The notes under the pieces: generated by a model
What the model saw: only the letters and a program-made list of their open reading frames with translations
Told to the model about the DNA's origin: nothing
Databases searched by the model: none
Shown: in pieces, positions 1 to 8,891 of the stretch
How positions within the stretch are numbered: the stretch's first letter is position 1
Layout: every line of letters starts with the position of its first letter
Program-made: the position numbers and the translations under genes
DNA from: Synergistaceae bacterium OttesenSCG-928-I11
GTDB taxonomy: Bacteria > Synergistota > Synergistia > Synergistales > Synergistaceae
Assembly (NCBI GenBank): GCA_030266365.1
Contig: JAJDHV010000001.1
Span: 1-64,000, forward strand
Direction: 5' to 3'
Length of the DNA stretch: 64,000 bases

Positions 1-1249
1 CGCGGATGACCGAGGCCGCGGGCAAACTGTGCGAGATCAGGCCGATGGAGGCCAAGGCCGAGAACTGGCGGTTCATGCCATCCTTGTGGTCGTTGTGCCA
101 CCACGCGGTGCCGAACTGCATTTTTCCGGGCGTCGTGCCGTCCTGATACGAGCCGATGACGCTTGCGATCATGTCGTTGTCGTTCGGGTTCAGCACGTAG
201 ATGATCGTTCGGGTGAGCGCGTTTTCGGATTCGAGCCGGTCCAGCAGCGCGACAAGCGCATCGCCGATGGGGAACTGCCCGATGGAGTCGTAGCCGGTGT
301 CCGGCCCGCGCAGCGCGAAGGCGCGTGTGTTGTTGTTGCGCTTTGCGCCGAAGTGAAGCTGTTGCGTCCAGTTTTGGCGCGCGTCCATGACGAGCAGGTC
401 GTGCAAGGCAGCGGAGCGGTATTTTTCGAGCTCGTCGCCCGAGAGCGGTTTGCCCGCGCGAATCTTTTCGAACGCCGTTTTGATTTCTTCCTCTTTATAT
501 AGGGCGGCGTACGGGCGCTCGATGCCGTAGTCGGAGAGGCGACAACCGCAGGAGTGGAAAAATTCGTGCCGCGCCCACAGAGCGTCCATGAAGCCCGCGT
601 ACGTCGAGATGGATTTTCCGCTTGCCGCTTCGAGCTTGTCGATCCACGGGCCGATGACGGCGGGGTTGTCCGCGGCGAGCGCCTTGTCCGGTCGCCATGC
701 GGGGTAGACGCGGCAGCCCCAGTTTGTGCGCGCGAGGGCGATGTGGTCGGCGAGGTCGTCCGTTGGATCGTCGGTCGTGCAGACGACCGACACGTTGCTG
801 CGCCGGATGATCGAGCGGACGGAGAACGCCGGCTGGCGCAATTTTTCCGCACATGCGTCGTAAATTTTTTTTGCACTCGAAGGGTTCAGCAACTCATCGA
901 CTCCGAAGTAGCGTTGCAGTTCCAGATGCGACCAGTGATAGAGCGGGTTGCCCACCGTCTGCGGCACGACGCGTGCCCACGCCTCGAAGCGCTCGTAGTC
1001 GGGCGCGGCGTCGGGGATGCCGGAGACGAGGTTTTCAGAGACGCCACAAGTGCGCATGGCGCGCCACTTGTAGTGGTCGCCGTAGAGCCAGATCTGCGTC
1101 ATGTTCTCGAATTTCGTGTCCTCCAACACCTGCCTGATCGGCAGATGCGAGTGGTAGTCGAAGATCGGCATACCAGCCGCGTACTCGTGGTAGAGGCGTT
1201 CGGCCGCCTTGTTGGGGAGCATGAAATTTTCATCCATAAATTTTTTCAC
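1..1249 (-). CDS. uxaC: Glucuronate isomerase (partial, 3' end outside window)
   Basis: Isomerizes D-glucuronate (and galacturonate) to the ketohexuronate, first step of hexuronate catabolism in the cytoplasm. About 416 codons are visible of a family normally near 470, so only the C-terminus is missing beyond base 1. The N-terminus reads VKKFMDENFMLPNKAAERLY and then FDYHSHLP, the amidohydrolase-fold metal-binding DYHxHLP motif typical of UxaC; LYHWSHLELQRYFG follows, also family-typical. The GTG at 1249 is chosen because a GGGAGG-like Shine-Dalgarno lies upstream; an in-frame ATG at 1237 is the alternative. The gene is last in line behind dctPQM, 18 bases after dctM, suggesting that the TRAP transporter imports a hexuronate. 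Confidence 0.9.
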   Translation of the reverse strand, partial: MKKFMDENFMLPNKAAERLYHEYAAGMPIFDYHSHLPIRQVLEDTKFENMTQIWLYGDHYKWRAMRTCGVSENLVSGIPDAAPDYERFEAWARVVPQTVGNPLYHWSHLELQRYFGVDELLNPSSAKKIYDACAEKLRQPAFSVRSIIRRSNVSVVCTTDDPTDDLADHIALARTNWGCRVYPAWRPDKALAADNPAVIGPWIDKLEAASGKSISTYAGFMDALWARHEFFHSCGCRLSDYGIERPYAALYKEEEIKTAFEKIRAGKPLSGDELEKYRSAALHDLLVMDARQNWTQQLHFGAKRNNNTRAFALRGPDTGYDSIGQFPIGDALVALLDRLESENALTRTIIYVLNPNDNDMIASVIGSYQDGTTPGKMQFGTAWWHNDHKDGMNRQFSALASIGLISHSLPAASVIR

Positions 1250-1267
1250 AGTCGTTCGAACCTCCCG

Positions 1268-2566
1268 TTAATTGATGCCCATCAGCCTCGGCACCGTCAT
1301 GACGATTGCAGGGATGTAGGTGATCGCCATCAGAACGATGAACATGACGGCGTAGAATGGCACCATCATCTTTGACAGCGTCTCGATTGAAATTTTTCCG
1401 ATTGCACAGCCGACGAAGAGCGTGCTGCCGACCGGCGGTGTCAGAAGGCCCATGCCGAGGTTGAGCATGAGGACGATGCCGAAGTGGATCGGGCTCATGC
1501 CGATCTGTGTGATGACCGGCAGGAGGATCGGCGTCGTGATGAGGATGAGCGGTGCCATGTCCATGATGCAGCCCAGCCCCAGCAGCAAAATGTTGATGAC
1601 GAGCAGGATGACGTACTTGTTGTCCGAGAGTGTCAACAGCGCCTGCGTCGCCATTGCGGGGATCTTGAGGTAGGCGAGCATCCAGCCGAAGACGTTCGAC
1701 GCGCCGATCAGGGCGACGACGATCGCGATGGTGCGGAGCGCGCGCTTCAGGATATTCGGGAAGACGGAGAGCGGCACGTCCTTGTAGACGAAAAACGTGA
1801 TGACGAACGCATAGAGCGCCGCGACCGCCGCTGCCTCGGTCGCCGTGTAGAACCCGGTGACGACGCCGACGACGACGATGACGAACGTGAAGAGCCCGAG
1901 GAACGAGTCCTTGAACGCCGCGATTTTTTCCGAGCGCGAGACGCGCTCGCCGAGCGGGTAGTTGCGTTTTTTGGCGATGATGTACGAGATGACCATGAGG
2001 GACGCGCCCAAGAGCAGGCCCGGGACAATGCCCGCAAGGAAGAGCGCGCTGACCGACACGCTGCCCGCGACGAGCGAGTAGATGATCATGTTGTGGCTCG
2101 GCGGGATCAGGATGCCCTGAATGGAACTGGTGATCGTGACGGCGACGGAGTAGTCGGCGTCGTAGCCCTTCTGCACCATCATCGGGATGAGGATGGAGCC
2201 GTTCGACGACGTGTCGGCGACCGACGAACCGGAGATGCCGCCGAAAAACGTGCTGGCCAAAATGTTGACCTGCGCCAGCCCGCCCTGCACGTGTCCGATC
2301 ATGGCGTTCGCGAGGCGGACCATGCGCATGCTCATGCCGCCCTCGCCCATGATCTCGCCGGACAGGATGAAAAACGGGATGGCGAGGAGCGAGAAGGAGT
2401 TGATGCCGCGCACCATGGCCTGTGCCAGAATCGGGAGCTGCACGCCGCAGTAGATCGCGGTCAAAACGCTTGAAATGCCGAGGCAGAACGTGATCGGCAC
2501 GCGGAGGATCATGAGGACGAAGAAGCTGCCGAGGAGCAGGGTGATGGCGACCTGTGTGTCGAACAT
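1268..2566 (-). CDS. dctM: TRAP transporter large permease, DctM family
   Basis: Large membrane subunit of a tripartite ATP-independent periplasmic transporter, which moves organic acids across the inner membrane using a sodium or proton gradient. About 432 residues, typical for DctM, hydrophobic throughout with about a dozen membrane segments; family landmarks include AIPFFILSGEIMGEGGMSMRM near residue 60 and a C-terminal LITTPILLPVITQIGMSPIHFGI segment. The start at 2566 overlaps the dctQ stop (TGATG), indicating translational coupling; a longer reading upstream has no homology. Order dctP-dctQ-dctM-uxaC suggests sugar-acid uptake, an inference from context. Confidence 0.93.
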   Translation of the reverse strand: MFDTQVAITLLLGSFFVLMILRVPITFCLGISSVLTAIYCGVQLPILAQAMVRGINSFSLLAIPFFILSGEIMGEGGMSMRMVRLANAMIGHVQGGLAQVNILASTFFGGISGSSVADTSSNGSILIPMMVQKGYDADYSVAVTITSSIQGILIPPSHNMIIYSLVAGSVSVSALFLAGIVPGLLLGASLMVISYIIAKKRNYPLGERVSRSEKIAAFKDSFLGLFTFVIVVVGVVTGFYTATEAAAVAALYAFVITFFVYKDVPLSVFPNILKRALRTIAIVVALIGASNVFGWMLAYLKIPAMATQALLTLSDNKYVILLVINILLLGLGCIMDMAPLILITTPILLPVITQIGMSPIHFGIVLMLNLGMGLLTPPVGSTLFVGCAIGKISIETLSKMMVPFYAVMFIVLMAITYIPAIVMTVPRLMGIN

Positions 2567-3066
2567 CACGCGTCGCCTCCCTTGACCATCTCGGGGCGTC
2601 GCTTGCCCGTCAGGATGTCCCAGAATTTTTCGAGGCTGTAGACGAAGATCGCGACGCCCGCGATCGGTACAGCGGCGTAGAGCCACGCGGAGGTGAGGCC
2701 GAGGCCGGGGAATCGGTTCATGAGGCCGACCTGTACCATCCGCCATCCCTGCAACGCCATGAAGACGCCGAAGCCACCGGTGCAGACGTACTTGAAGAGC
2801 GAGATCGGTTTCTGCGCAAATTTCGGTACCAGCGGGTCCAGGATCGTGATGCTCAGGTGCAGGTCGTCGCGGACGCCCAGCGCCATGCTCAGGAAGCCGA
2901 ACCAGACCATGCAGAGCAGCGCCGTCTCCTCACCCCATCTGGGCGTGTAGCTGAAAAAATATCTCGTCACGACGGTGAAGCAGACGACCAGGACCATAAG
3001 GACGAGCAGTACCATTCCAACATGTTCCACGAACATGCTGACGCTTTTCTCTATTTTTCTGAACAT
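2566..3066 (-). CDS. dctQ: TRAP transporter small permease, DctQ family
   Basis: Small membrane subunit that joins the binding protein and the DctM channel. It has 166 residues with four predicted membrane helices (around residues 14-35, 48-66, 86-110 and 125-148) and the conserved RYFFSYTPRWGEETALLCMVWFGFL-type segment seen in DctQ proteins (here residues 36-60). The ATG at 3066 follows an AGGAGG Shine-Dalgarno. It lies between dctP and dctM; its stop overlaps the dctM start. A strong hairpin separates it from dctP and may lower its expression relative to the binding protein. Confidence 0.92.
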   Translation of the reverse strand: MFRKIEKSVSMFVEHVGMVLLVLMVLVVCFTVVTRYFFSYTPRWGEETALLCMVWFGFLSMALGVRDDLHLSITILDPLVPKFAQKPISLFKYVCTGGFGVFMALQGWRMVQVGLMNRFPGLGLTSAWLYAAVPIAGVAIFVYSLEKFWDILTGKRRPEMVKGGDA

Positions 3067-3149
3067 CGTATTCCTCCTAAAAAACGCTGCGGCGTTGTCG
3101 GGGAACGCAGTTTTTCAAATATGGACTTTGAAGGATCGATCTTGAACGA

Positions 3150-3173
3150 GTGCCGCCCCGTGTGGGGCGGCAC
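3150..3173 (-). terminator. Hairpin between dctP and dctQ (partial terminator or mRNA stabilizer)
   Basis: A perfect 10-bp inverted repeat, GTGCCGCCCC then GGGGCGGCAC with a 4-base loop, sits in the 125-base dctP-dctQ gap. No clear T-run follows on the minus strand, so it more likely dampens read-through or protects the 3' end of the dctP message than stops transcription fully. This would raise the ratio of binding protein to membrane subunits. Confidence 0.55.
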
Positions 3174-3191
3174 TGCGCGTGTGAAACGGGT

Positions 3192-4184
3192 TTATTTGAC
3201 TTCCTGAATCCTCTTGATGTACTCGTCGCGCTTGGGGCCGAGGTCGATCTGGCTGTAGACGGGTTTGACCGCCTCCTGCCAGGGGGTGAGGTCGGTGACC
3301 TCGGTGATCGTGTTCTTGCCGCCGGCCTTGATGGCCTCGATGGACTTCGCCTCGTAATCCTTCCACGCCTTGCGCTGGGTCGCCTGCGACTCCATCGCCG
3401 CTTCCTTGATTATTTTCTTGTCCTCGTCGGAGAGCTTGTCCCACACGATCTTGGACATGCAGAGGACTTCGGGGGTGCGGGTGTGGTGGTCGAGCGTGAA
3501 GAACTTCGCGACCTCGTAGTGCGACGTGGAGTAATAGCTCGGCCAGTTGTTCTCCGCGCCCTCGATGACGCCGCTCTGGAGGCCGGTGTAGACTTCGCCG
3601 TACGCCATCGGCGTCGCGGACGCGCCGAGGGACTCGACGAGGCCGACCATCAGCTTGGACTGCTGGACGCGGATCTTGAGGCCCTTCATGTCGGCGGGCG
3701 TCTTGACCTCGCGCTTGCTGTTATAGAAGCTGCGCGAGCCGGAGTCGTAGTACGCGAGTCCGACGAGACCGTTGGCCTCCATCTCCTTGAGGATGTCCTC
3801 GCCGATGGGACCGTTCAGCACCTTCCAGAGGTGGTCTTCGTCGCGGAAGATGTAGGGGAGGGAGAGGACGCCCAGGGCCGGAGTGAAGTCGGAGAGGGGT
3901 TGCGCGTTGACGCGGCAGAAGGCAAGGCCGCCCATCTGCGCCGTCTCGATGGCGCTCTTCTCGTCGAAGAGCTGTGCGCTGTGGTAGACGTCGATTTTGA
4001 TTCTGCCGTCCGTGCGCTCCGCGACGAGCTCGGCAAATTTGTTGTCGCCGATCGTCGTCGGGTAGTCGGCAGGCTGGTTGTCGGAAAGCTGATAGACCAC
4101 AGGGGCCGCAAACAGGGGCGCTGCACACAGAATGGCGGAGAGGACGAGGAGCATTGCAACGAAACACTTTTTGGCTGTCATCAT
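3192..4184 (-). CDS. dctP: TRAP transporter periplasmic solute-binding protein, DctP family
   Basis: Extracytoplasmic binding protein of the TRAP system. About 330 residues. An N-terminal signal peptide is clear: KK, a hydrophobic core (FVAMLLVLSAILCAAPLF) and an AxA-like cleavage site before APVVYQLSDNQ. The conserved core contains KGLKIRVQQSKL with the Arg that usually salt-bridges a carboxylate ligand, and GVIEGAENNWPSY. The ATG at 4184 is preferred over a TTG at 4190 because it is 10 bases from AGGAGG. It has its own upstream promoter. Linkage to uxaC suggests a hexuronate ligand; this is inference. Confidence 0.93.
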   Translation of the reverse strand: MMTAKKCFVAMLLVLSAILCAAPLFAAPVVYQLSDNQPADYPTTIGDNKFAELVAERTDGRIKIDVYHSAQLFDEKSAIETAQMGGLAFCRVNAQPLSDFTPALGVLSLPYIFRDEDHLWKVLNGPIGEDILKEMEANGLVGLAYYDSGSRSFYNSKREVKTPADMKGLKIRVQQSKLMVGLVESLGASATPMAYGEVYTGLQSGVIEGAENNWPSYYSTSHYEVAKFFTLDHHTRTPEVLCMSKIVWDKLSDEDKKIIKEAAMESQATQRKAWKDYEAKSIEAIKAGGKNTITEVTDLTPWQEAVKPVYSQIDLGPKRDEYIKRIQEVK

Positions 4185-4311
4185 TGTCAAAAAACCTCCT
4201 AATTGTTTGGTTGAGCGGCAAAATACGAAGATGAGTGAAGCGACTTCCGAGCGTAGATCGACGATCCTCCTTTGTGTGTTTTGGCATTAGGTTAAACGTT
4301 TATCTTTGTAA

Positions 4312-4339
4312 ATCGTATCACATGATTTTGCGATGTCAA
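4312..4339 (-). promoter_or_regulatory. Sigma-70-type promoter for dctPQM-uxaC
   Basis: On the minus strand TTGACA (4334-4339) and TACGAT (4312-4317) are 16 bases apart, about 130 bases upstream of dctP. With the abgT terminator just upstream, this makes dctPQM-uxaC an independent unit. Confidence 0.6.
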
Positions 4340-4387
4340 TAAACTGTCAGTAAATATTTTGGGAAAAATAAATCCATTCGTGCATAT

Positions 4388-4420
4388 AAAAACGCGGAAG
4401 CGCGTCGGCGCTCCCGCGTT
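4388..4420 (-). terminator. Rho-independent terminator after abgT
   Basis: A 13-bp stem (4391-4403 with 4408-4420, one G-U pair, 4-base loop) followed by TTTTTA on the minus strand, about 40 bases past the abgT stop. Confidence 0.75.
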
Positions 4421-4457
4421 TTCCGGAAAATGCAACGGAGATCGGTTGGAAATTTTT

Positions 4458-6035
4458 TTACATGAACATCGGCGCACCCGGCCCGATGTCGAATCCGAAC
4501 ATGTACCAGACGAAGAGGAGCAGCAGCAGGGAGATGAGGAAGCAGATGCTGTACGGCATGCAGAGCGAGATGACCGTACCCAGCCCGACCTTGCGGTCAG
4601 GGTCGTTGTTGTAGGTCGCGAGCAGCCCCATGATGACCGGCACATAATAGTCGACTGGCGAGATGATGTTCGTGCAGGTGTCCGCGATGCGGTACGTCGC
4701 TTGCGTCAGCGCCGGGGAGAGGCCGAGCATCGAGAGCATCGGCACGAAGACCGGCGCCAGGATGAGCCACTTCGCCGTGCCGCTCGTGATGAGCAGGTTG
4801 ATTGTCGTCGCGAGCGCGACGAACGCCAGCAGCACGGGGTACCCCGTCATGTTGATGGACTTTAGCGCCTCGCCGCCGGAGACTCCGATGACCGTCGAAA
4901 TGTTGCTTTTCGCGAAGAGGTCGATGAAGATCGACGCTGGAAGTGCGATGACGATGAAACCCAGCGCGCCGGATACGCCTTTCTGCATGAACTTCGGCAC
5001 GTCGTCCATGGTCTTGATGCTGCCCGATCCCTTCCCATAGGCGAGTGACAGGATGAAGAACAGGATGAACAGGATGAAGATAATGCTGCTCAAGAGTGGC
5101 GAGCGGGGCAAAAATCCACCGTCAGCGTTGCGGAAGATGCCCGTCTTCGGGATTGCCATGGCGAGGATGAGTATGATGTAAGTAGCGGCGGCGATCGCGC
5201 AATAACGGAGTCCCTTCAGCTCGCCAGGCGTGAGGGCATGTTCCTTAAGCTGACCGACACCGACCTCGAGCTTGCCGACGCCGAGACGGCGTGCAGTGTA
5301 GAATTTGGTGACGGCCACGGTGCCGATCGTGATGATGAACGTCGACGCGACCATGAAATAGTAGTTCATCATCGGATGGACGGGCGCGTCGATGTGAAGC
5401 GCTGTCGTGACAGACTCCGTGATGCCCGATAGCAACGCGTCCGTGCCAGCGATGAAGATGCTCGCGGAATATCCGCCGTTCGCTGCGACATATCCCGCAA
5501 TGACACCGATCCAGGGGTGCAGGCCGAGCGAGTGAAAGACCGCACCTGCGACGGCGGGCACGATGATGACACCGGCGTCGGAGGCGATGTTCGCATTGAC
5601 GCCGACAAACGCGACGATGAAGAGCAGCAGGGACGTCGGGGTGGAAAGAATCGTCTTCCGGATGAGGGCGGAGAGCATGCCGGTCTGCTCAAGCATGCCG
5701 ACCCCCAGCATCATGATCATGACAAGGCCGAGCGGCGCAAAGCCGGAGTAGATGTTTGTAAAATTCATGAAAAGGCTTTGCAGATTTTCCTTGCTCAACA
5801 GGTTGTTGACGAGGACGGTGACCTCCTTTGGCGCATCGGCGGCGGATCGCGAGGCCTGGAGGTACGTGACGCTCACACCCATATTGGACATGATGGCGGA
5901 AAGGACGAGAATGATGAGTGTGAGCCAGACAAAGAGCCAGAACGGGTGCGGTAGTTTGTTGCCGGCCCACTCCACTCCATTGATAAATTTGTCGAACGCG
6001 GTGACTTTTTTTGCAGGCACATGTTCAACGGACAT
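4458..6035 (-). CDS. abgT: AbgT-family transporter (p-aminobenzoyl-glutamate type)
   Basis: Inner-membrane transporter of the AbgT family; known members import p-aminobenzoyl-glutamate or export sulfonamides. 525 residues, with the family's N-terminal pattern (WAGNKLPHPFWLFVWLTLIILVLSAI), multiple membrane helices, the helical hairpin TSGTAKWLILAPVFVPML and NIISPVDYYVPVIMGLLATY near the C-terminus. Start ATG at 6035 lies behind a GGGAGGG Shine-Dalgarno. It is 66 bases downstream of an AbgA-like amidohydrolase, the same pairing as in the abg operon, so import and hydrolysis of an N-acyl amino acid is the likely job. The true substrate is not shown by sequence. Confidence 0.92.
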   Translation of the reverse strand: MSVEHVPAKKVTAFDKFINGVEWAGNKLPHPFWLFVWLTLIILVLSAIMSNMGVSVTYLQASRSAADAPKEVTVLVNNLLSKENLQSLFMNFTNIYSGFAPLGLVMIMMLGVGMLEQTGMLSALIRKTILSTPTSLLLFIVAFVGVNANIASDAGVIIVPAVAGAVFHSLGLHPWIGVIAGYVAANGGYSASIFIAGTDALLSGITESVTTALHIDAPVHPMMNYYFMVASTFIITIGTVAVTKFYTARRLGVGKLEVGVGQLKEHALTPGELKGLRYCAIAAATYIILILAMAIPKTGIFRNADGGFLPRSPLLSSIIFILFILFFILSLAYGKGSGSIKTMDDVPKFMQKGVSGALGFIVIALPASIFIDLFAKSNISTVIGVSGGEALKSINMTGYPVLLAFVALATTINLLITSGTAKWLILAPVFVPMLSMLGLSPALTQATYRIADTCTNIISPVDYYVPVIMGLLATYNNDPDRKVGLGTVISLCMPYSICFLISLLLLLFVWYMFGFDIGPGAPMFM

Positions 6036-6101
6036 AAAAATCCCTCCTTCGTTGTTTGAAACGTTCCAATGTGCGGGTTATGTGTTTTTTCTCACCTCCC
6101 T

Positions 6102-7430
6102 TTACTGTTCATTTTCTCTTGCATGTTCTCCCGCGAGCTCCACGACGCGGTTGAGCAGCCTGATCGACGGGATCATCACCGATTCGTCGAAGTCGAATGC
6201 TTCATTATGGAACCCCGCGGCAAAATCGCAGCCAAGACCTGCATAGCTCGCCATACCTCCATTTCTCTGCACACGTCGGATCATTTCGGCCGCATCGTCC
6301 GTGCCGCCTGCGCTGCCTACGTCGTGGATCTCGGTGAACCAGTCGACGCTTTCCGACGCTCTGCGTACCAGCGTGATCGCCTCGTCGTCGGATGCAGCGG
6401 CACAGGTCTTGCCGATCAGGGTTGTCTCCAGCTCGTTCTCGTACATGGCGGCTGCACCAGCCACGACCTGTTGCACGCGGCGCTCCGCGTATTCGCCGAC
6501 AACGTCGTTCTCCGCGCGCATGTCGACCTGAATGTACCCGTCCGCCGGGACGGCGTTGCGCACGACGCCCGCTTGCTGCACGCCGACATTAAGGCGCATG
6601 ACGCCCTCGCTGTGCGGAGGGATGCTGTGGATGGCCATCGATGCGTGGCAGGATGCCAAGAGTGCATTCTTCCCGACGTGCGGGTCGCCGGCCGAGTGCG
6701 CGGCTTTGCCGCGAAAGCGGAAATCGTAGCGCCGCGAGTCGAGCAGGTCCTTGACGCCACAAATCAGCCCGTGTTGGCCCAGCGGCAAGCCGTCGAGTTT
6801 CGTCAGTCCGACATGAACGGCGAAGAAATATTTCACGTCGTCGAGGATGCCTCGTGCAACGATGCCCCTCGCACCACCGCCCCCCTCTTCCGAGGGTTGG
6901 AAGATGAGTTTGACTGTGCCGCACAGGTTTTCACGGTTCGCCATCAGCACCTCGGCGAGTCCGAGCCCCATCGCCGTATGGCCGTCGTGGCCGCAGGCGT
7001 GGCAGTATCCTTCGTTGACGGAGCGGAACCCCTCCTTGCGGGGGTAGTGGTCCAGTGTGTCGCTCTCCGTTGTGAGGAGTGCGTCCATGTCGAAGCGGAA
7101 GGCGATGACCGGTCCCGGTTTTCCTCCTTCGATGATGCCGACCGCGCCGGGCAGGCCGTCCATTTTTTCGATCGTCTCGGGGTCGCCTCCCTGTCGAATC
7201 GCACGCGCGATTTCCGCGTCGCGAGATTCATCGTCGGGATAGGCGAATTGAAACCCTTTGACGCTCATCTCCTCCCCGAGCAACGTCCTGATACCCAGAT
7301 TGTCCAGCCGTTGTGCCACGATGCTCGCCGTGCGAAACTCCGTCCATTTGACTTCTGCGTACTTGTGGAAATCGCGTCGGTAGTCCCTGATCTTCACTTC
7401 GAAAGCGCTGTCGTTCCAGAATTGATACAA
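6102..7430 (-). CDS. M20-family amidohydrolase, AbgA-like
   Basis: Metal-dependent amidohydrolase that splits an N-acyl or aminoacyl amide in the cytoplasm; closest recognisable family is AbgA (aminobenzoyl-glutamate hydrolase subunit A). About 442 residues, matching AbgA. Metal-site motifs are all present: FRFDMDAL, CHACGHDGHT, PSEEGGGGA, KAAHSAGDPHVGKNA and a final GFHNEAF. TTG at 7430 is chosen because GAGAGGTG lies 6 bases before it; reading further upstream gives sequence of different character. It sits between grdEB and abgT in the same direction, so the released amino acid could feed an amino-acid reductase; that link is inference. No AbgB partner is adjacent. Confidence 0.87.
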   Translation of the reverse strand: MYQFWNDSAFEVKIRDYRRDFHKYAEVKWTEFRTASIVAQRLDNLGIRTLLGEEMSVKGFQFAYPDDESRDAEIARAIRQGGDPETIEKMDGLPGAVGIIEGGKPGPVIAFRFDMDALLTTESDTLDHYPRKEGFRSVNEGYCHACGHDGHTAMGLGLAEVLMANRENLCGTVKLIFQPSEEGGGGARGIVARGILDDVKYFFAVHVGLTKLDGLPLGQHGLICGVKDLLDSRRYDFRFRGKAAHSAGDPHVGKNALLASCHASMAIHSIPPHSEGVMRLNVGVQQAGVVRNAVPADGYIQVDMRAENDVVGEYAERRVQQVVAGAAAMYENELETTLIGKTCAAASDDEAITLVRRASESVDWFTEIHDVGSAGGTDDAAEMIRRVQRNGGMASYAGLGCDFAAGFHNEAFDFDESVMIPSIRLLNRVVELAGEHARENEQ

Positions 7431-7490
7431 CCGAAACACCTCTCTTTCTTGAAATTTTTTATATGATAAAAAAGAAGGTGAATAAAATAA

Positions 7491-7521
7491 AGAGTTCGCC
7501 GCTGTGAAAGCGGGGAACTCT
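7491..7521 (-). terminator. Hairpin terminator between grdB and the amidohydrolase
   Basis: Stem AGAGTTC/GAACTCT extended by CCGCT/AGCGG with one mismatch and a TTCAC loop, followed on the minus strand by the T-rich stretch TTATTTTATT. It begins 5 bases after the grdB stop and separates grdEB from the downstream pair. Confidence 0.6.
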
Positions 7522-7525
7522 TCCA

Positions 7526-8881
7526 TTAAATCGTTACGCGGAACACGGTCTGTTCCGAAATTTCCGTCTCGAGGGCGTCCAGCGCGACACCGACCCTGTG
7601 CAGGCGGAGGGCGATCTGGTCCGCAGCCGGAAGCGCCGGGTTCCCCAACGGATAGGGGACCGAGACGGTCGGCACGATCCGGTTTGCGCCGACGGAGAGG
7701 GCGATGTTCGTCAGGTTGCACATGACGACGATCGCGATGCCCGCAAGTTCGATCTCTCTCGATATCGTTGACCCGCAACGCGTGCAGGTACCTCAGGTGG
7801 CGGTGAGTAGCACGGCTTCGACGCCGCGCTCTTTGAGGTCGCGCGCGATCTCCTGTCCCATGCGGGAGGCTTCGGCCTGCGTCGTCCCGGTGCCGACGGT
7901 TGTGTAGAAGTGCTCTTCGATCTCTCCGATGCGTCCGATCCGCTGATAGTGGCGGATGGCGTCGAGCGGCACGATGACGTTCGGGTTCTTGTCCGCCTCG
8001 GTCGGGTCGAAACCCGCGTGGATGGTCTTGTAGTCTCCGGCGGGGAACCCCTCTTTCAGGTGCGCGATCGGATATTTTCCCCACTTCGTCGCCGAGCAGG
8101 ATTCGATCCGGTCGGGGTTGTCGCTCGGCACGATTCCGCCGGAGGAGACGAGCGCGAGCTTGACCTCTTTCAACGAGGGGATCGCTTTTGCGATGGCGAC
8201 CGCGCGCGTCTCCGGGATCGGGAGTTCCGTTCGCCACGGTCTGTTCGCGATTTTTTCGAGCAGCATATCGACGGCGCGGTCCGCAGCGGCGAGAACGGGA
8301 AGCCCGGGGATTTCGCCGTCTTCAAGGAAAATTTGTCCGCGCACGCCGGTGGGGAAGTATCCCGCGACGGCGGCCGGGGGGATTTGCTCGCCGTGCAGCC
8401 GTGAACGTGCGAACGAGACCATCCGCCCCATGTCCTTTTTCATGTCCGACGCGCGCCGTCCGCCCTCGAACACGTGGATCGAGCTGCGGTACATCCCCAG
8501 GCCGGGGTTTTCCGCGTTCATGGACGTGACGGCGGGCACGCCGAATTTTTTTCGGACCTCCGTCGCCATGAGGACGCAGGCGACGCCGTAGCGTCCGGCC
8601 GCAAACGCGGGACCGGCCAAGAAGACGTCGAATTCGACGCCGTCCAACAGATCGAGCACGGCGTCGCGCGCCTCGGCCGGGGTGCTCGCCGCGAAGTTGT
8701 CGCCGCAGACGATCGTTTTGACGACCTCGATTTCGTCCGTGAGGCTGTGGACGATTGCTGCCGCGCCGATCGGACCCTCGGAGATCGTCGGCGCGACATC
8801 CGCCGCATCCTCGCCCCCGATCTGGCCGAAGAACTGGTTGAGATAGCAGACCGCTTTGAATTTTTTTCCGGTGTCTTTCAT
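7526..8881 (-). CDS. grdB: Selenoprotein subunit beta of glycine/sarcosine/betaine reductase component B (GrdB-like), in-frame UGA = Sec
   Basis: Substrate-binding reductase component that passes a carboxymethyl group to a selenoprotein in Stickland-type amino-acid fermentation. A TGA at 7793-7795 splits the frame after VLLTAT, yet the reading continues as U-GTCTRCGSTISREIELAGIAIVVMC to 7526. That gives 451 residues, close to GrdB, and exactly the family's UxxCxxC motif, so the TGA encodes selenocysteine rather than stop. A SECIS-like hairpin starts 3 bases later. The N-terminal part has YLNQFFGQIGGE and SMNAENPGLGMY, GrdB landmarks. It follows grdE by 10 bases. The reductase family is clear; whether the substrate is glycine, sarcosine, betaine or another amine cannot be told. 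No grdA, grdC/D or selenium genes are nearby. Confidence 0.92.
7771..7795 (-). promoter_or_regulatory. UGA selenocysteine codon with bacterial SECIS-like hairpin
   Basis: On the minus strand TGA (7795-7793) is followed 3 bases on by a 7-bp stem, ACCTGCA pairing with TGCGGGT (one G-U pair), enclosing the loop CGCGT. The hairpin lies in the coding sequence just after the UGA with a GU in the apical loop, as expected for SelB-dependent recoding. The stem encodes part of the conserved TCTRCG motif. Confidence 0.75.
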
Positions 8882-8891
8882 TCGAATCGCC

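Noticed and set aside
3150-4202. A 350-codon plus-strand open reading opposite dctP
   Set aside because: Antisense to a gene with signal peptide, promoter and family motifs; its own sequence has no recognisable domain.
7793-7795. Stop codon splitting the reductase gene into two (pseudogene call)
   Set aside because: The frame continues with the conserved UxxCxxC context and a SECIS-like hairpin, so the UGA is selenocysteine.
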